64,000 bases of DNA from Candidatus Vicinibacter proximus. Lineage in GTDB: Bacteria; Bacteroidota; Bacteroidia; Chitinophagales; Saprospiraceae. The position numbers and the translations under genes were made by a program. Shown here piece after piece: positions 1 to 10,319 of the stretch (the first letter of the stretch is position 1; each line of letters opens with the position of its first letter). The stretch is from assembly GCA_016713905.1 (NCBI GenBank), contig JADJOE010000003.1, positions 2,232,001-2,296,000 on the forward strand, written 5' to 3'. A model generated the notes under the pieces. The model was not told where the DNA came from, did not search any database, and saw only the letters and a program-made list of their open reading frames with translations.

Positions 1-745
1 AATTGTGTTTATAGACAGAGATCAGATTGTTGGAGTGTTGGATAGAAATGGTGTGTCCATTTTCCAGGGTCCAGTCGGATTGGATTACAGAACCGCTCAA
101 AACCGCCCGGATAGGTGTATTCTCCGGCGCAATAATATCAATCCCGAAATGATCTTTTTCCGGTTTGTAGTTGGCGCCCATTGTTCCTCGCAAAGGTGGA
201 AGAAAGCGCATCTCCGATAAATCCACATTAGTTACAGGCTGGGATCTAACACTTCGCAGAGGACTGGATTGAGATCGGATTACTGTGGATTTGTTGTCTT
301 CATACGCCACCCTGAGAAGAGAATCTTCCTTTACTCTAGGTATAGGCACTGCAGCCTCCTGTTTTATACTGACATCTTTAGTGACATCTGAACTGGTCTG
401 AGGGTTACCGGTCAACACCCTTTGGATGCTGTTGATGTACACTTCCCTGGCTGAAATTTCCTGCTCCAGAGCTTCGATTTTCTTCTCCAAATAAATGTAT
501 TCCGCCGTAGAGCGTACATTGCCGTAGCCGGGGATAAAAGTCTTTAAAGGCGTTGCAATGAGCAACATGAGCAATAGAAATCCTACCGCAAAAACTACTG
601 TACTCAACAACAGATAAACATTCAGGAGGGTAAGCTTATAGCTGGCCACCTCTTCGAAAGTGTCTTCCTCCCGCAGAATAAACAGAAACCTCTTGGCTAA
701 GTGAGCCTTTACCTGTTGTTTGGTCTTTTTATAGTCAAAAGCCAT
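1..745 (-). CDS. M23 family metallopeptidase (3' end beyond window)
   Basis: A frame open from ATG at 745 runs off the left edge, giving about 248 residues without a stop. The protein has a cytoplasmic N-terminus (MAFDYKKTKQQVKAHLAKRF), one membrane segment around residues 37-60, a coiled-coil stretch (YIYLEKKIEALEQEISARE) and then the start of a LytM/M23 domain. The zinc-ligand motif HFGIDI and the second motif beginning GHTISIQH are visible. M23 enzymes cleave peptidoglycan cross-links in the periplasm; membrane-anchored coiled-coil versions often act in cell-wall remodelling or as activators. It is divergent from porW with 74 bp between starts. Function is inferred from the family; the end of the catalytic domain is not visible. 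Confidence 0.85.
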   Translation of the reverse strand, partial: MAFDYKKTKQQVKAHLAKRFLFILREEDTFEEVASYKLTLLNVYLLLSTVVFAVGFLLLMLLIATPLKTFIPGYGNVRSTAEYIYLEKKIEALEQEISAREVYINSIQRVLTGNPQTSSDVTKDVSIKQEAAVPIPRVKEDSLLRVAYEDNKSTVIRSQSSPLRSVRSQPVTNVDLSEMRFLPPLRGTMGANYKPEKDHFGIDIIAPENTPIRAVLSGSVIQSDWTLENGHTISIQHSNNLISVYKHN

Positions 746-764
746 TTATTAAGCTTTTTTAAAA

Positions 765-772
765 TAAATTTG
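765..772 (+). promoter_or_regulatory. Candidate Bacteroidota -7 promoter box for porW
   Basis: TAAATTTG matches the Bacteroidota consensus TAnnTTTG and lies 47 bp before the porW start, in the intergenic space between divergent genes. No convincing -33 TTG element could be fixed. Confidence 0.4.
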
Positions 773-819
773 CGCGAATTATAGTTATATACCGTCTAAT
801 TGAGGAAGATCTACCATTA

Positions 820-3804
820 ATGAAATTTATCCACAAATACCTTTTCTACAGTTTTCTACTGGTTTTAGCCTTAAGCGCCTGCGTCAGCCGGAAGAAAAAA
901 GGAGAAACTTCAGCTTTGGGAAGATTCTACCACAACACCACGGCCAAATATAACGGTTACTTCAATGCTAACGAAATATTACAAAACAGTATTTCAAATC
1001 TTGAACGCGCTCACAAAGATAATTACTCCGAGATATTGCCTATTTTTCCTTACAATGCAGTTGCCAACGCAGACCCTGAAAAAGCGAATCTGGATAAAGC
1101 CATTCAAAAAGTTTCTGTAGACATCAGCTTACACCGTCCCAGTCACTGGATGGATGATTGCTACTTAATTCTAGCCAAAGCGCAATACCTCAAAAAAGAT
1201 TTTGAAACAGCAGAAAATTCTTTCAAGTTTATACTGGATGAATTCAAACCTGCCAACCTCATAAAAAACAACAAACGACTCAGAGAAAAATCGGTAAAGG
1301 AAAAGACCAAAGAAAAAGAAAAAGTCAAAGAAGAAAAAAAACAAACCGCAGAAGAAAAAAAGAAGCTGGCAAAAAAAACAGCAAAGGAAAAAGCAAAGGC
1401 CAAAGAAAGGGCTAAGAAAAATGCGAAAAAGAAAAAAGGATCTTCCTCTAAGTCCGCTCCAAAAAAATCTGTAGAAAAAACAAAGGAGCCTAGTAATGGG
1501 GAAATAAAAACCAATCCATCCGGACCTGAAGTTTATGTGCCGGTCGTTGCACCAAAAAAAACCAAAACACCTAATGTTACCAATGTAGGCTCAAAGTTAG
1601 TTCCGCACAGACCCGCATTTTGGGAAGCAAGCATCTGGTCTGCTAAAAATCTTACCGAAAGGGGTAAATATTATGAAGCAAGGGATATTCTCAAATCCCT
1701 TCTTGAGGATCCCAATACGCCGGAAAAACTTAAAGGAGATTTATACGCAACCTACGCGCATATTTATCTTCGGGAAAAAAATTATGACAATGCAATCGTT
1801 GCATTAAAAAGTGCTGTAGAGGGCACCAAAAATAAAAAGAAAAGAGCGCGGTATGCATACATACTTGCTCAACTCTATCAAAAACAAAATCGCCCGGCAA
1901 GTTCTGATGAATATTATACCCAGGTTGTTAAATTAAAACCTTCTTATGATTTGAGTTTTCATGCTAAAATGAACATGCTCATCAATAAAGGCATCAGTGG
2001 GGAAGAACCTGCCCAGGTGGAAAAAGATCTGAGCAAATTGCTGAAGGATCCGAAAAATGCTGAATACGCTCCTGAACTATATTTTGCATTGGCACAAATA
2101 GCCATTAAAGATAATCGCAAGGAAGAAGGAATACATTACCTCGAATTATGTGTCTGGGATAAAACTCCGGAGAATAATCAAAAAGCATCGGCCTACCATA
2201 TGCTTGCGGATTTGTTTTTTGAAGATCAGAAATATCAAAAATCAAAATACTACTTTGACAGTACGTTAATGTCCCTGTCAAAAAATGATGAGCGCAGGAA
2301 TTATGTTACCAAAATGGTATCCAACCTAAAAGACATTGCAGAACAATTGGAAATTATTGCGCTTCAAGACAGCCTGATCAAAATTTCAAAATTAAGCGTT
2401 AAAGAAAAACGTGCCTTGGCCATCCAAATCAAAAACAGAGATAAGGCCAAATTAGTACAACCGGAAATAGACAGGCAGGCCATGGGAATGGATCGTCTTC
2501 AAATGGGATCCAACAGTCCTTTTGACCGCAGCATGGTGCAGAATCAAGATAACCTGCCAAGTGTTGGGGGAGATAAATCTTCTGGTGGTAAACCAAGTGG
2601 TTTTTTTGCTTACGATCAGAAAAATATGAATCGTGGTAAAAGTGGTTATGAACAAATTTGGGGTAACCGGATTTTAGAAGACAACTGGAGAAGATCCAAC
2701 AAAACTTCATTCACTTTTCAGGAAGAAAAAACAGCGGACCAAAAAGAAAATGAAACAGACAATCTGGAAGAAGATCTTGCCGCTATCCTGAAGGGAATTC
2801 CAAGCAACGATAAAGAAATTCTTGAGGCCCACCTGAAGATTCAGGACGCCATGTTTTATTTAGGTGTTTACTACAGAGAAAAAATCGAACAATACCAAAA
2901 ATCCAAGGAATCGCACATTGCTTTACTGGATCGTTATCCGGATTATGAGCGCAGGGCAGATGCTTTATATTACTTATATCTCAATTGCCTTGACCTGAAT
3001 GATCAAGGTTGTGCCGCCAGTTACAGTGATCAGCTGAAAGACCGTTTTCCGGATTCCAAATATGCAAAAGTCATCAATGACCCGGAATATGCAAAATCAC
3101 TGGTCGTAAAACAAGATGAAGTAACGGTGGCTTATACCAAAGCTTATGAACTGTACAGTGCAAAAAATTTCACTTTGGCGAATGAAGTTTTGCAAGCAAC
3201 AAAAACAAAAGCCGTGAACAATCACCCACTGCAGGCCAAAATTGCCATGCTAAGTGCAATGTGCTCTGCACAGACAGGTGGCAAAGAAATGTACATGAAT
3301 GCGCTGAGAGACCTTGTGGCGAATTTTCCTGGCACTCCGGAAGAAAGTAAGGCTAAAGAAATTTTACGCTTTCTTAAAGGCGATAATGAAGCCTTTACCG
3401 AAATCACCACACAGCAGATTGAAGAATTTCAATTCAAACTCGAGGACGATAAAAACCATTATGCCATCGTGGTGTTTTTTGATCCTCCGGAAAAACAATT
3501 GGACAAAGCAAAAATTGCCATCTCCGATTATCATGCAAAATATCACCGCACCGAAAACTTAAAAATGTCCAGTGTGGTTCTGGACATCGATAAAAACATC
3601 TCGATCATTCTCATCCGTAAATTTGATGACCGAAACAGAGCCATGAAATATTATGAAGGCGTACAACGCAACATCAGCGAATACATTCCAGGATTTCAGA
3701 ATTATGAGACCTATCCACTTACACCAAACAATTATCGAAAAATTCTCGAACTAAAATCAGTAAAAGAATACCAGGCTTTCTTTAAAGCAAATTACTTCAA
3801 ATAG
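820..3804 (+). CDS. porW: PorW/SprE-like TPR lipoprotein of the type IX secretion system
   Basis: The 994-residue protein starts with a lipoprotein signal (FLLVLALSAC, lipid Cys21). The segment after it (RFYHNTTAKYNGYFNANEIL) is the characteristic start of PorW/SprE proteins, which are outer-membrane-associated lipoproteins needed for T9SS secretion and gliding. TPR-like helical repeats fill much of residues 260-900. An odd Lys/Glu/Ala-rich low-complexity insert occupies roughly residues 148-220, between the N-terminal domain and the first TPRs. The many T9SS-sorted proteins in the window agree with this assignment. The start is the first ATG, 74 bp from the divergent M23 gene. Family assignment is by recognition; secretion versus gliding role in this organism is inferred. 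Confidence 0.85.
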   Translation: MKFIHKYLFYSFLLVLALSACVSRKKKGETSALGRFYHNTTAKYNGYFNANEILQNSISNLERAHKDNYSEILPIFPYNAVANADPEKANLDKAIQKVSVDISLHRPSHWMDDCYLILAKAQYLKKDFETAENSFKFILDEFKPANLIKNNKRLREKSVKEKTKEKEKVKEEKKQTAEEKKKLAKKTAKEKAKAKERAKKNAKKKKGSSSKSAPKKSVEKTKEPSNGEIKTNPSGPEVYVPVVAPKKTKTPNVTNVGSKLVPHRPAFWEASIWSAKNLTERGKYYEARDILKSLLEDPNTPEKLKGDLYATYAHIYLREKNYDNAIVALKSAVEGTKNKKKRARYAYILAQLYQKQNRPASSDEYYTQVVKLKPSYDLSFHAKMNMLINKGISGEEPAQVEKDLSKLLKDPKNAEYAPELYFALAQIAIKDNRKEEGIHYLELCVWDKTPENNQKASAYHMLADLFFEDQKYQKSKYYFDSTLMSLSKNDERRNYVTKMVSNLKDIAEQLEIIALQDSLIKISKLSVKEKRALAIQIKNRDKAKLVQPEIDRQAMGMDRLQMGSNSPFDRSMVQNQDNLPSVGGDKSSGGKPSGFFAYDQKNMNRGKSGYEQIWGNRILEDNWRRSNKTSFTFQEEKTADQKENETDNLEEDLAAILKGIPSNDKEILEAHLKIQDAMFYLGVYYREKIEQYQKSKESHIALLDRYPDYERRADALYYLYLNCLDLNDQGCAASYSDQLKDRFPDSKYAKVINDPEYAKSLVVKQDEVTVAYTKAYELYSAKNFTLANEVLQATKTKAVNNHPLQAKIAMLSAMCSAQTGGKEMYMNALRDLVANFPGTPEESKAKEILRFLKGDNEAFTEITTQQIEEFQFKLEDDKNHYAIVVFFDPPEKQLDKAKIAISDYHAKYHRTENLKMSSVVLDIDKNISIILIRKFDDRNRAMKYYEGVQRNISEYIPGFQNYETYPLTPNNYRKILELKSVKEYQAFFKANYFK

Positions 3805-3855
3805 TTTTGATATTATTCTAACTAAAACTGGATTGATAACAACCATGACTTAAAA

Positions 3856-4467
3856 ATGGAATTGTTTGAAAAACTTCATGAACCTAAAGAGAATTTATTG
3901 CCTTTTGACGGAACGGTCCACAACCTGGGCATTTTATTCAATGAAGAGGAAAGTCAACACTATTTCAATCGTCTGTTGAATGAAGTCGACTGGAAACACG
4001 ATGAAGCCATTATTTTTGGTAAACACATCCTCACCAAAAGAAAAGTGGCGTGGTATGGTGATAAAAATTTCAGCTACACATATTCAAAAATCACTAAGTC
4101 CGCATTATTGTGGAACGAAACTTTGCTGGAATTAAAAAATCTGGTAGAAAAAAATTCAGGCGAGACTTTTAATTCCTGTTTGCTCAATTTATACCATGAT
4201 GGGAACGAAGGAGTTTCCTGGCACAGTGATGACGAGACTGCCTTAAAAAAAAATGGAGCCATTGCCTCCCTGAGTCTAGGTGCTTCCAGAAAATTTTCAT
4301 TCAGACACAAACAGACTAAAGAAGAAGTACATTGCATCCTTCATCCCGGAAGCCTGCTGGTCATGAAAAATAATACCCAGACGTACTGGCTGCACGCCCT
4401 TCCTAAAACTAAAAAATGTACACAAGCCAGAATCAGCTTGACCTTCAGAACCATTGTAGACATTTAA
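3856..4467 (+). CDS. AlkB-like Fe(II)/2-oxoglutarate-dependent dioxygenase
   Basis: The 203-residue protein has the 2OG-Fe(II) oxygenase signature: HxD in WHSDDE (His123, Asp125), the distal His in YWLHALP (His180) and the C-terminal ARISLTFR motif whose arginines bind 2-oxoglutarate and substrate. The length suits bacterial AlkB homologues of the ALKBH2/3 type, which oxidatively remove alkyl lesions such as 1-methyladenine and 3-methylcytosine from DNA or RNA. It lies 51 bp after porW and could be co-transcribed, with no obvious functional link. Substrate choice cannot be read from the sequence. Confidence 0.88.
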   Translation: MELFEKLHEPKENLLPFDGTVHNLGILFNEEESQHYFNRLLNEVDWKHDEAIIFGKHILTKRKVAWYGDKNFSYTYSKITKSALLWNETLLELKNLVEKNSGETFNSCLLNLYHDGNEGVSWHSDDETALKKNGAIASLSLGASRKFSFRHKQTKEEVHCILHPGSLLVMKNNTQTYWLHALPKTKKCTQARISLTFRTIVDI

Positions 4468-4504
4468 TTGAGTTATTGGAAAAATCCAATCCGGATTAAT
4501 AATT

Positions 4505-4565
4505 TTTCCACCTCCTGATCTCATCCATCCCATGCATCCCAAAAATCATGGTTCAGACAGTTGGG
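4505..4565. repeat. Dispersed intergenic repeat, copy 1
   Basis: A segment containing CATCCCATGCATCCCAAAAA followed by TCATGGTTCAGACAGTT recurs with few changes near 21660-21727 and 21877-21945. It lies between the convergent alkB-like and SdrD_B genes, outside any coding region. Confidence 0.7.
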
Positions 4566-4643
4566 CTAAAAATCATCGTAACTTTTTAGGCATTGGAAAT
4601 ATCAATATGATTTCCTCTTTATAAATGTAGTGATTAGAACCAT

Positions 4644-7600
4644 TTACAATTTTAAAAATTCTTTGATCTCAGCACCTTTGGAGGTAGTTACCTTGACAAA
4701 ATACGCTCCCGGAAGAAGCCCTGCAACATTTATTTTCTGAACTCCATTTTTAATATAGCCTGACGCTATGATGTTTCCTTGAATATTTAAGATTTCATAA
4801 TTACCCTCCCTGTCTATTGAATTAAATTTTACCTCCACAAACTCGCTCGCAGGATTTGGGCTTAACATGAGTTCAGCACTTTTCTTGTTCTGAAATGCAA
4901 CTACATTGCTTTCTATCAATTCAGTTTCATTCAAATAAACAACTTTATAATAAATCAAATCTGACTTGTTTACTTCTACATCCTCAAACCAAAATTCATT
5001 TTTATTTTCATCAATTACTGGGTGATGGATTGCTGACCAATTACCATCATATTTCAATAATTTCATCAGACCCTTGTTAAAATCGCCATTTATCTTCCAA
5101 TGCAATTTGCACACACCGCCATGCTCAATTTCTGATTCCAATTTAATTTCCTGTATGGACAATACTGAACTCAACACCAATCCTGCATCCAGATCTGACA
5201 ATACATCACCTTCGAAGAGCTGCACCACATCGGTAGTACCGTAGCCATGACTGTGATTCACATCACTGTTTACATCTTGGGCTACAAATCCATTCATACT
5301 CGTATACCCATAAAATGGAGGTGCTTCAAATTTTAGATAATATGAACCGGTATGTGCACGCAGATTAAAATGTCCTTCTTCATCACTATATACCTCATCC
5401 ACCATTACATCTTGCTCATTGTATAATTTCACCTTGACCTCAGGTATGCCCCCTTCTCCGGCATCCTGAATTCCATCCCTATCTACGTCCAGCCAAATAA
5501 AATTACCCACAGTCGATTTCTTCAAGATCCCCAAATCCAGATCGTCTCTTTGAGCATTTGATTTTACCTCAAAATCAACGGTCCTAAATTGACTACCTAC
5601 CTTGTCAAAATCTGAATCAAGCAAGCTATCAATACCGGATCTATATGCAGTAATGGAAACGGAATCCGGAAAGCCTACACTCAAATAATGCATTCCTTCC
5701 GGAGCATGATCAAATCTATAATAACCTGGATTACCCAGTGAATCCAACTTACTGATAGTACTTCTAATTAACCTGCCTGTACTGGCCTCAATCAAATCTA
5801 TAGCAATTCCGTTAACTCCTATCTCATTGCCTTGCTGGATTCCATCACCATTACTGTCCTCCCATACATAATCCCCAATCATACCATAAGGTCTTATCAT
5901 TCCGGCATCTACAACAGTGATCATTTTTCCGGGAAATACACTAAAATATAATTCACCCATTTGATTTACATCGCTGTCCAGATCTTCATCAACTCCCTGA
6001 TCTTGGGGACTAAAACTAAAATTCTTGTCTTCGTTCACAAATTTAATCTGATAGTCTCCCGGAGCAAATTGAAGAAATTCATATTGACCAATTGTATCTG
6101 TCATCACACTGTCCAAAAGGTTGTTCTGATCATCATACAAAAACACTTTGACCCTTTCTATTTCCGTCTCACCGGAATTGCGAATTCCGTTTTTATCAAA
6201 ATCTTCCCAAACAATTCCCTCGATTTTTCTACAGTTGTATAATTCAAAGAATGCAGGACGCTCACTAAGAGCATGACATTTAGCCGTTGATTTTAAATAT
6301 TGCAATACTTCATTTAAGTGGGTACCCAAAGTAAGAAAGCTGGTTGCATCAAAATAATCCGGACTCAGCGGATCATTTTGATAGACCAACTCATAAACAT
6401 AAAATCTTCCGGATCTCATTATGTCAGTATAAAGACTGTCACTTGTCTTCAAAATTTCTTGTCCGGAATCTGATATTAAAATAAACTTTCTGCTAAAGCC
6501 TGGAGGTAGAAACTCAATACCATTCAAGGCATATCTGACGCGAACCGGATTTCCTGTGTAACACGGAGAAGACATAGATAAATCATATAAATCAGGAGCT
6601 TTTGCCAAACACTCTTCATAAATTCCTGCATCAATTTTTGCCTGCCCTCCTCCCGGCAAACTCAACAATTCACTCCAACCGGAAGAATCAACATCACTGT
6701 CAACATCCGGCATATTCCCACTTCCCTTTTTTGAAAAAACATATCCTGCCATTGGCGACAAAAATATCCTGTACTCCAATGCAGGCGTTTTCTTTTCAAA
6801 AAAATAATGTCCGTTAAAATCTGTCTTTATCGAATCAATTATTTTTCTTGATTTATCTGTGAGGTAAATCAAATAATCCTTAAATCCTTGTTCTCCCAAA
6901 TCCTGAATGCCATTTTTATTGGCATCCCGCCAAACCAAACCACGCATGCCGATACATTCATCCACGACAAAAGATACGCCTTTTGCAGAAATAGAAGCAC
7001 ATTTTTGCTCCCGCAAAATCAAATTCCCTAGATCCACTAAAGTGGTAGTTCCCGGAATCAGTATAGTCAGATCTAAAAAATTAAACCCATCTTGCTTTTC
7101 TTCAAAACACAAAATATAAATACTGTACACACCCGGCTTATCAATCTTGAATTCAGGACTGTCGGAAATTTCTGAAATTTTTTGTGTTACACCTGTAACC
7201 AATAAATATTTCACAACATAGTCGACCGGATACTGATGCGTGCCAATGGTCGTTGCACGGATGCTCTGAACTCCTCCTGAATAACATTCAAATTCCATTG
7301 GCAAGGTTTTTAAACTTGCTAAAGAAATATTGCAATTCAAAAACAATCCTGCATCTACATGCATATTATTTCCCATCGCGGGTGTAAATATATCTGTCTC
7401 TCCGGTTTTATTTACATCGGAGTCGGTTTGCTCAAAACCGGAAGCATCTTTCAGAGTATAACTATAATCCTGTAAATATTTGAATGCAACACTATACTTA
7501 TGGGTAGGATTCAATTTTACAAATGCATATTTACCCATAGAATCTGTTCTCACAGAATCTATTGCAATTCCAAATTCATCCTTTAAACAAACCAATACAT

Positions 7601-9998
7601 CCGGAATACTTCTGTCCTTCTGATCCTGAATACCATCTTGCCCGTAATCATACCATGCCCTTCCACTTATACTACTGCACTCCCTGATCGTCACCACTGT
7701 GGAAGCTGCTGATATATTGTAACATAATTGCAGTGAATCCAAGTCATTGATAAGCCTCAGCACATAGGTGATCCCTACCTGTATAGTGTTAACATCAAAA
7801 TAATTAAACGACCCCTTTGTTCCATCATAAATCATAGATCTGCAATAATAATTGCCCGGCTGATCCACCTGAAAAAATGGAAATGAATTGATGGAAACAA
7901 TTACACCATCCGAAGCTCGAACAAGAAAATATGTTTTCTCAAATCCGGGATTGAGCGGAGGAGTAGAGGCGGGGGCAAACAAAATTTGAATGGGTTCTTG
8001 ATCCAAACATTCTGGACTGGATTGAATAAAAATTAATTCTGGAGCCTGATCCTTGCAATCAATTAAAAATCCGGCATCCAATTTGGTACTTTGCCCTTGT
8101 GCTAATGTAAAATAATCTGTAAAATGATCTAAGTTAAAATCATTGTCCGTACTATCCGGACCTGAATCCTTTTTACTCAGTATGAATTCATCTGATAAAA
8201 ATATTCTCAAGCGATATTTTCCTGAAGATTGTGAAATATTCAAACAATAATTTCCATTATCAGCACTCCTGGTAGAATCTAAAATCTGTGAAACAGAATC
8301 AAGTAAATAAATCAACGCATCCTTTACCAAAGTTTCCTTCACATCACGTTGACCATCCTGATTGCGGTCATACCAAATCTTACCACACACTGAGGAGGAT
8401 TTGGTCAAACCTAAATCAACATCGCTTCGCATTTGTTGGAATCCTACACTAAAAATTTCAGATGTAAAATTTCCCAAAAAATCATTGTCTTTGGCAGCAT
8501 TATTTCCCGCACGAAATTGAGTGACTGCATACGGATCTGATGAATAAACCCGTATGTAATAATCCCCCGGCAAAACCTTGCTGAAAGAATACCTACCATT
8601 CAAATCACTCACTACCGAATCCAATAGGACTCCTGAAGTATTAAGCAAATAAAATTTAATTCCTGATATGCCACGCTCATGAGCATCCTGAATGCCATCA
8701 GCATCCACATCTTCCCAAACAAAATCTCCTATGGATGAATATTGAAAAAAACCTGCATCTACATCCGTTTTTCGTTGCCCGGGTGCCAGAAAAAACATGG
8801 GCGTACTGCCTGTTCCAAAAACATTTTCCAAATCACTGTCAAGAGAGGAATTGTTTCCTTTGAAAGACGAAGTGGAAATTAAATTTCCAGGCGTAATAAA
8901 TTTTAAATAATAATATCCGGAGACTAAACTATCAAATTTAAAATATCCGGAAATATCTGTCAGCACCGATCTAATATACTTTTTTGTCTGTCCGTCATAA
9001 AGTAGAACTTGAGTGGATGAAATTCCGGGTTCATTAGGATCCTGAATTCCATTTGCATTATCATCTCGCCACACCCTGTCGCCAACAGATGCTGTTGAAC
9101 AGTCGCTGTTTAAAAAACTAAGACAACAAAGTTCAGAAAGCCCTGCAGCGGATTCTGTTTGCACACACACTTCGTGTATTCCGTATGGTAACCTTCCGAT
9201 GTTCAATCCTATAAAAGACTGATTGACTTCATTCGAAATCACCTCTGCACCTGTAGGAATTTTCCAGTGATATTGGGTAGCATTCTTAACCGGATCTACA
9301 TAAAAAAAACTACAATCTTTCATACACATGGCTGGCATGGCCTGATAATAAATGACCAGACGCACACGATCCAGATTAAGTTTGACCTCTGTGTTCCCAA
9401 CGTTTTTTACCTGCAACTTAAAACCAAAATTAGAGGAATTTACATCCTGAAGTGATGGTTTAAGATTCCACACATCATTCACTCCACCATGTTTCCATAA
9501 GGAATCTGCATTTGGCCTTGTAGCATTCCATTGCAGGGCCGGTAAAATAGCAGCCTTGTTTTCTCCATAGTTTTTACCATTGCGGTCAGTAAGTTGAAGT
9601 TGTACAAGATTCAATTTTCCTCCTGTTACATTTCCTTCAAACTCAATTGCTATTCCATAAATTTTTGATCCTTCCGGCAGGTTAAGATTAAAATCCCTAA
9701 ACCATAAACTAGAAGACAGCTCACCACTCTTTAATATCAGTTGACAATATTCCTGGTCATTATAAGCCACATTTGATGCTTGACTGAAACCCACCTGGCC
9801 TGTGAAAGGATTGGATTCTACAACCTGCGGTCGAAGAACAATACTGCCGGTAGTGGTTTGGTGTCCATTTTTCACCGGGCATGCTTTTGGAAGTCCGGGG
9901 TTTTGTGCGGTAAGTGGAAGGAATAAGGAGGTCAGTACTGTTGTAAATACACTGCACAACAATAACTTATGTCCAAAATTTAGGCATTTGGAGAGCAT
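4644..9998 (-). CDS. Giant SdrD_B-repeat surface protein with T9SS type A sorting domain
   Basis: This 1784-residue protein has a signal peptide (about residues 1-31, ending PLTAQ). Eight SdrD_B-like domains start near residues 304, 423, 543, 779, 1016, 1258, 1373 and 1496, each with a W-x-D-x-x-x-x-G core such as VGDRVWRDDNANGIQD. Three spacers of about 110 residues separate domains 3-6 and resemble one another (for example VDQPGNYYCRSMIYDG and IDKPGVYSIYILCFEE). The C-terminus (about 1708-1784, LSPNPASEFVEVKF...LLPGAYFVKV) is a typical T9SS type A sorting domain. SdrD_B modules form rigid Ca-binding stalks, so a surface adhesin or structural role is likely. It is convergent with the AlkB-like gene. 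Confidence 0.88.
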   Translation of the reverse strand: MLSKCLNFGHKLLLCSVFTTVLTSLFLPLTAQNPGLPKACPVKNGHQTTTGSIVLRPQVVESNPFTGQVGFSQASNVAYNDQEYCQLILKSGELSSSLWFRDFNLNLPEGSKIYGIAIEFEGNVTGGKLNLVQLQLTDRNGKNYGENKAAILPALQWNATRPNADSLWKHGGVNDVWNLKPSLQDVNSSNFGFKLQVKNVGNTEVKLNLDRVRLVIYYQAMPAMCMKDCSFFYVDPVKNATQYHWKIPTGAEVISNEVNQSFIGLNIGRLPYGIHEVCVQTESAAGLSELCCLSFLNSDCSTASVGDRVWRDDNANGIQDPNEPGISSTQVLLYDGQTKKYIRSVLTDISGYFKFDSLVSGYYYLKFITPGNLISTSSFKGNNSSLDSDLENVFGTGSTPMFFLAPGQRKTDVDAGFFQYSSIGDFVWEDVDADGIQDAHERGISGIKFYLLNTSGVLLDSVVSDLNGRYSFSKVLPGDYYIRVYSSDPYAVTQFRAGNNAAKDNDFLGNFTSEIFSVGFQQMRSDVDLGLTKSSSVCGKIWYDRNQDGQRDVKETLVKDALIYLLDSVSQILDSTRSADNGNYCLNISQSSGKYRLRIFLSDEFILSKKDSGPDSTDNDFNLDHFTDYFTLAQGQSTKLDAGFLIDCKDQAPELIFIQSSPECLDQEPIQILFAPASTPPLNPGFEKTYFLVRASDGVIVSINSFPFFQVDQPGNYYCRSMIYDGTKGSFNYFDVNTIQVGITYVLRLINDLDSLQLCYNISAASTVVTIRECSSISGRAWYDYGQDGIQDQKDRSIPDVLVCLKDEFGIAIDSVRTDSMGKYAFVKLNPTHKYSVAFKYLQDYSYTLKDASGFEQTDSDVNKTGETDIFTPAMGNNMHVDAGLFLNCNISLASLKTLPMEFECYSGGVQSIRATTIGTHQYPVDYVVKYLLVTGVTQKISEISDSPEFKIDKPGVYSIYILCFEEKQDGFNFLDLTILIPGTTTLVDLGNLILREQKCASISAKGVSFVVDECIGMRGLVWRDANKNGIQDLGEQGFKDYLIYLTDKSRKIIDSIKTDFNGHYFFEKKTPALEYRIFLSPMAGYVFSKKGSGNMPDVDSDVDSSGWSELLSLPGGGQAKIDAGIYEECLAKAPDLYDLSMSSPCYTGNPVRVRYALNGIEFLPPGFSRKFILISDSGQEILKTSDSLYTDIMRSGRFYVYELVYQNDPLSPDYFDATSFLTLGTHLNEVLQYLKSTAKCHALSERPAFFELYNCRKIEGIVWEDFDKNGIRNSGETEIERVKVFLYDDQNNLLDSVMTDTIGQYEFLQFAPGDYQIKFVNEDKNFSFSPQDQGVDEDLDSDVNQMGELYFSVFPGKMITVVDAGMIRPYGMIGDYVWEDSNGDGIQQGNEIGVNGIAIDLIEASTGRLIRSTISKLDSLGNPGYYRFDHAPEGMHYLSVGFPDSVSITAYRSGIDSLLDSDFDKVGSQFRTVDFEVKSNAQRDDLDLGILKKSTVGNFIWLDVDRDGIQDAGEGGIPEVKVKLYNEQDVMVDEVYSDEEGHFNLRAHTGSYYLKFEAPPFYGYTSMNGFVAQDVNSDVNHSHGYGTTDVVQLFEGDVLSDLDAGLVLSSVLSIQEIKLESEIEHGGVCKLHWKINGDFNKGLMKLLKYDGNWSAIHHPVIDENKNEFWFEDVEVNKSDLIYYKVVYLNETELIESNVVAFQNKKSAELMLSPNPASEFVEVKFNSIDREGNYEILNIQGNIIASGYIKNGVQKINVAGLLPGAYFVKVTTSKGAEIKEFLKL

Positions 9999-10319
9999 GA
10001 ATTCGGTTTTGGCTTTTAAATTAAATCTTTTTTTAAGATATTAAAGATTGATTTTAATGCAAATATATATATTTTATAATCATTATATATATTTTAATTT
10101 AGAATAATATCACATATTTAATAAAATGTATATCAATTATTTAAATTAATTTGATAGACAATTTTGGATTATTTCTAATCCTTTTTTATTCCATAAAACA
10201 CTTTTATACCTGGCTTTTTGTATAATCCATACCCACATGGACCCATACTTTTCACTTGTAGAATGCACTATTTGCTCATATTAGGATCAGGAAAATCAAA
10301 AATGAATTACATTCAACCC
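9999..10319. other. AT-rich divergent intergenic region
   Basis: About 320 bp, very AT-rich from 10040 to 10160, separate the starts of the SdrD_B gene and the barrel gene. An upstream in-frame extension exists from 10218, but it has no signal-peptide character and was not used. No RNA gene or clear terminator is seen; promoters for both divergent genes should lie here. Confidence 0.5.
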
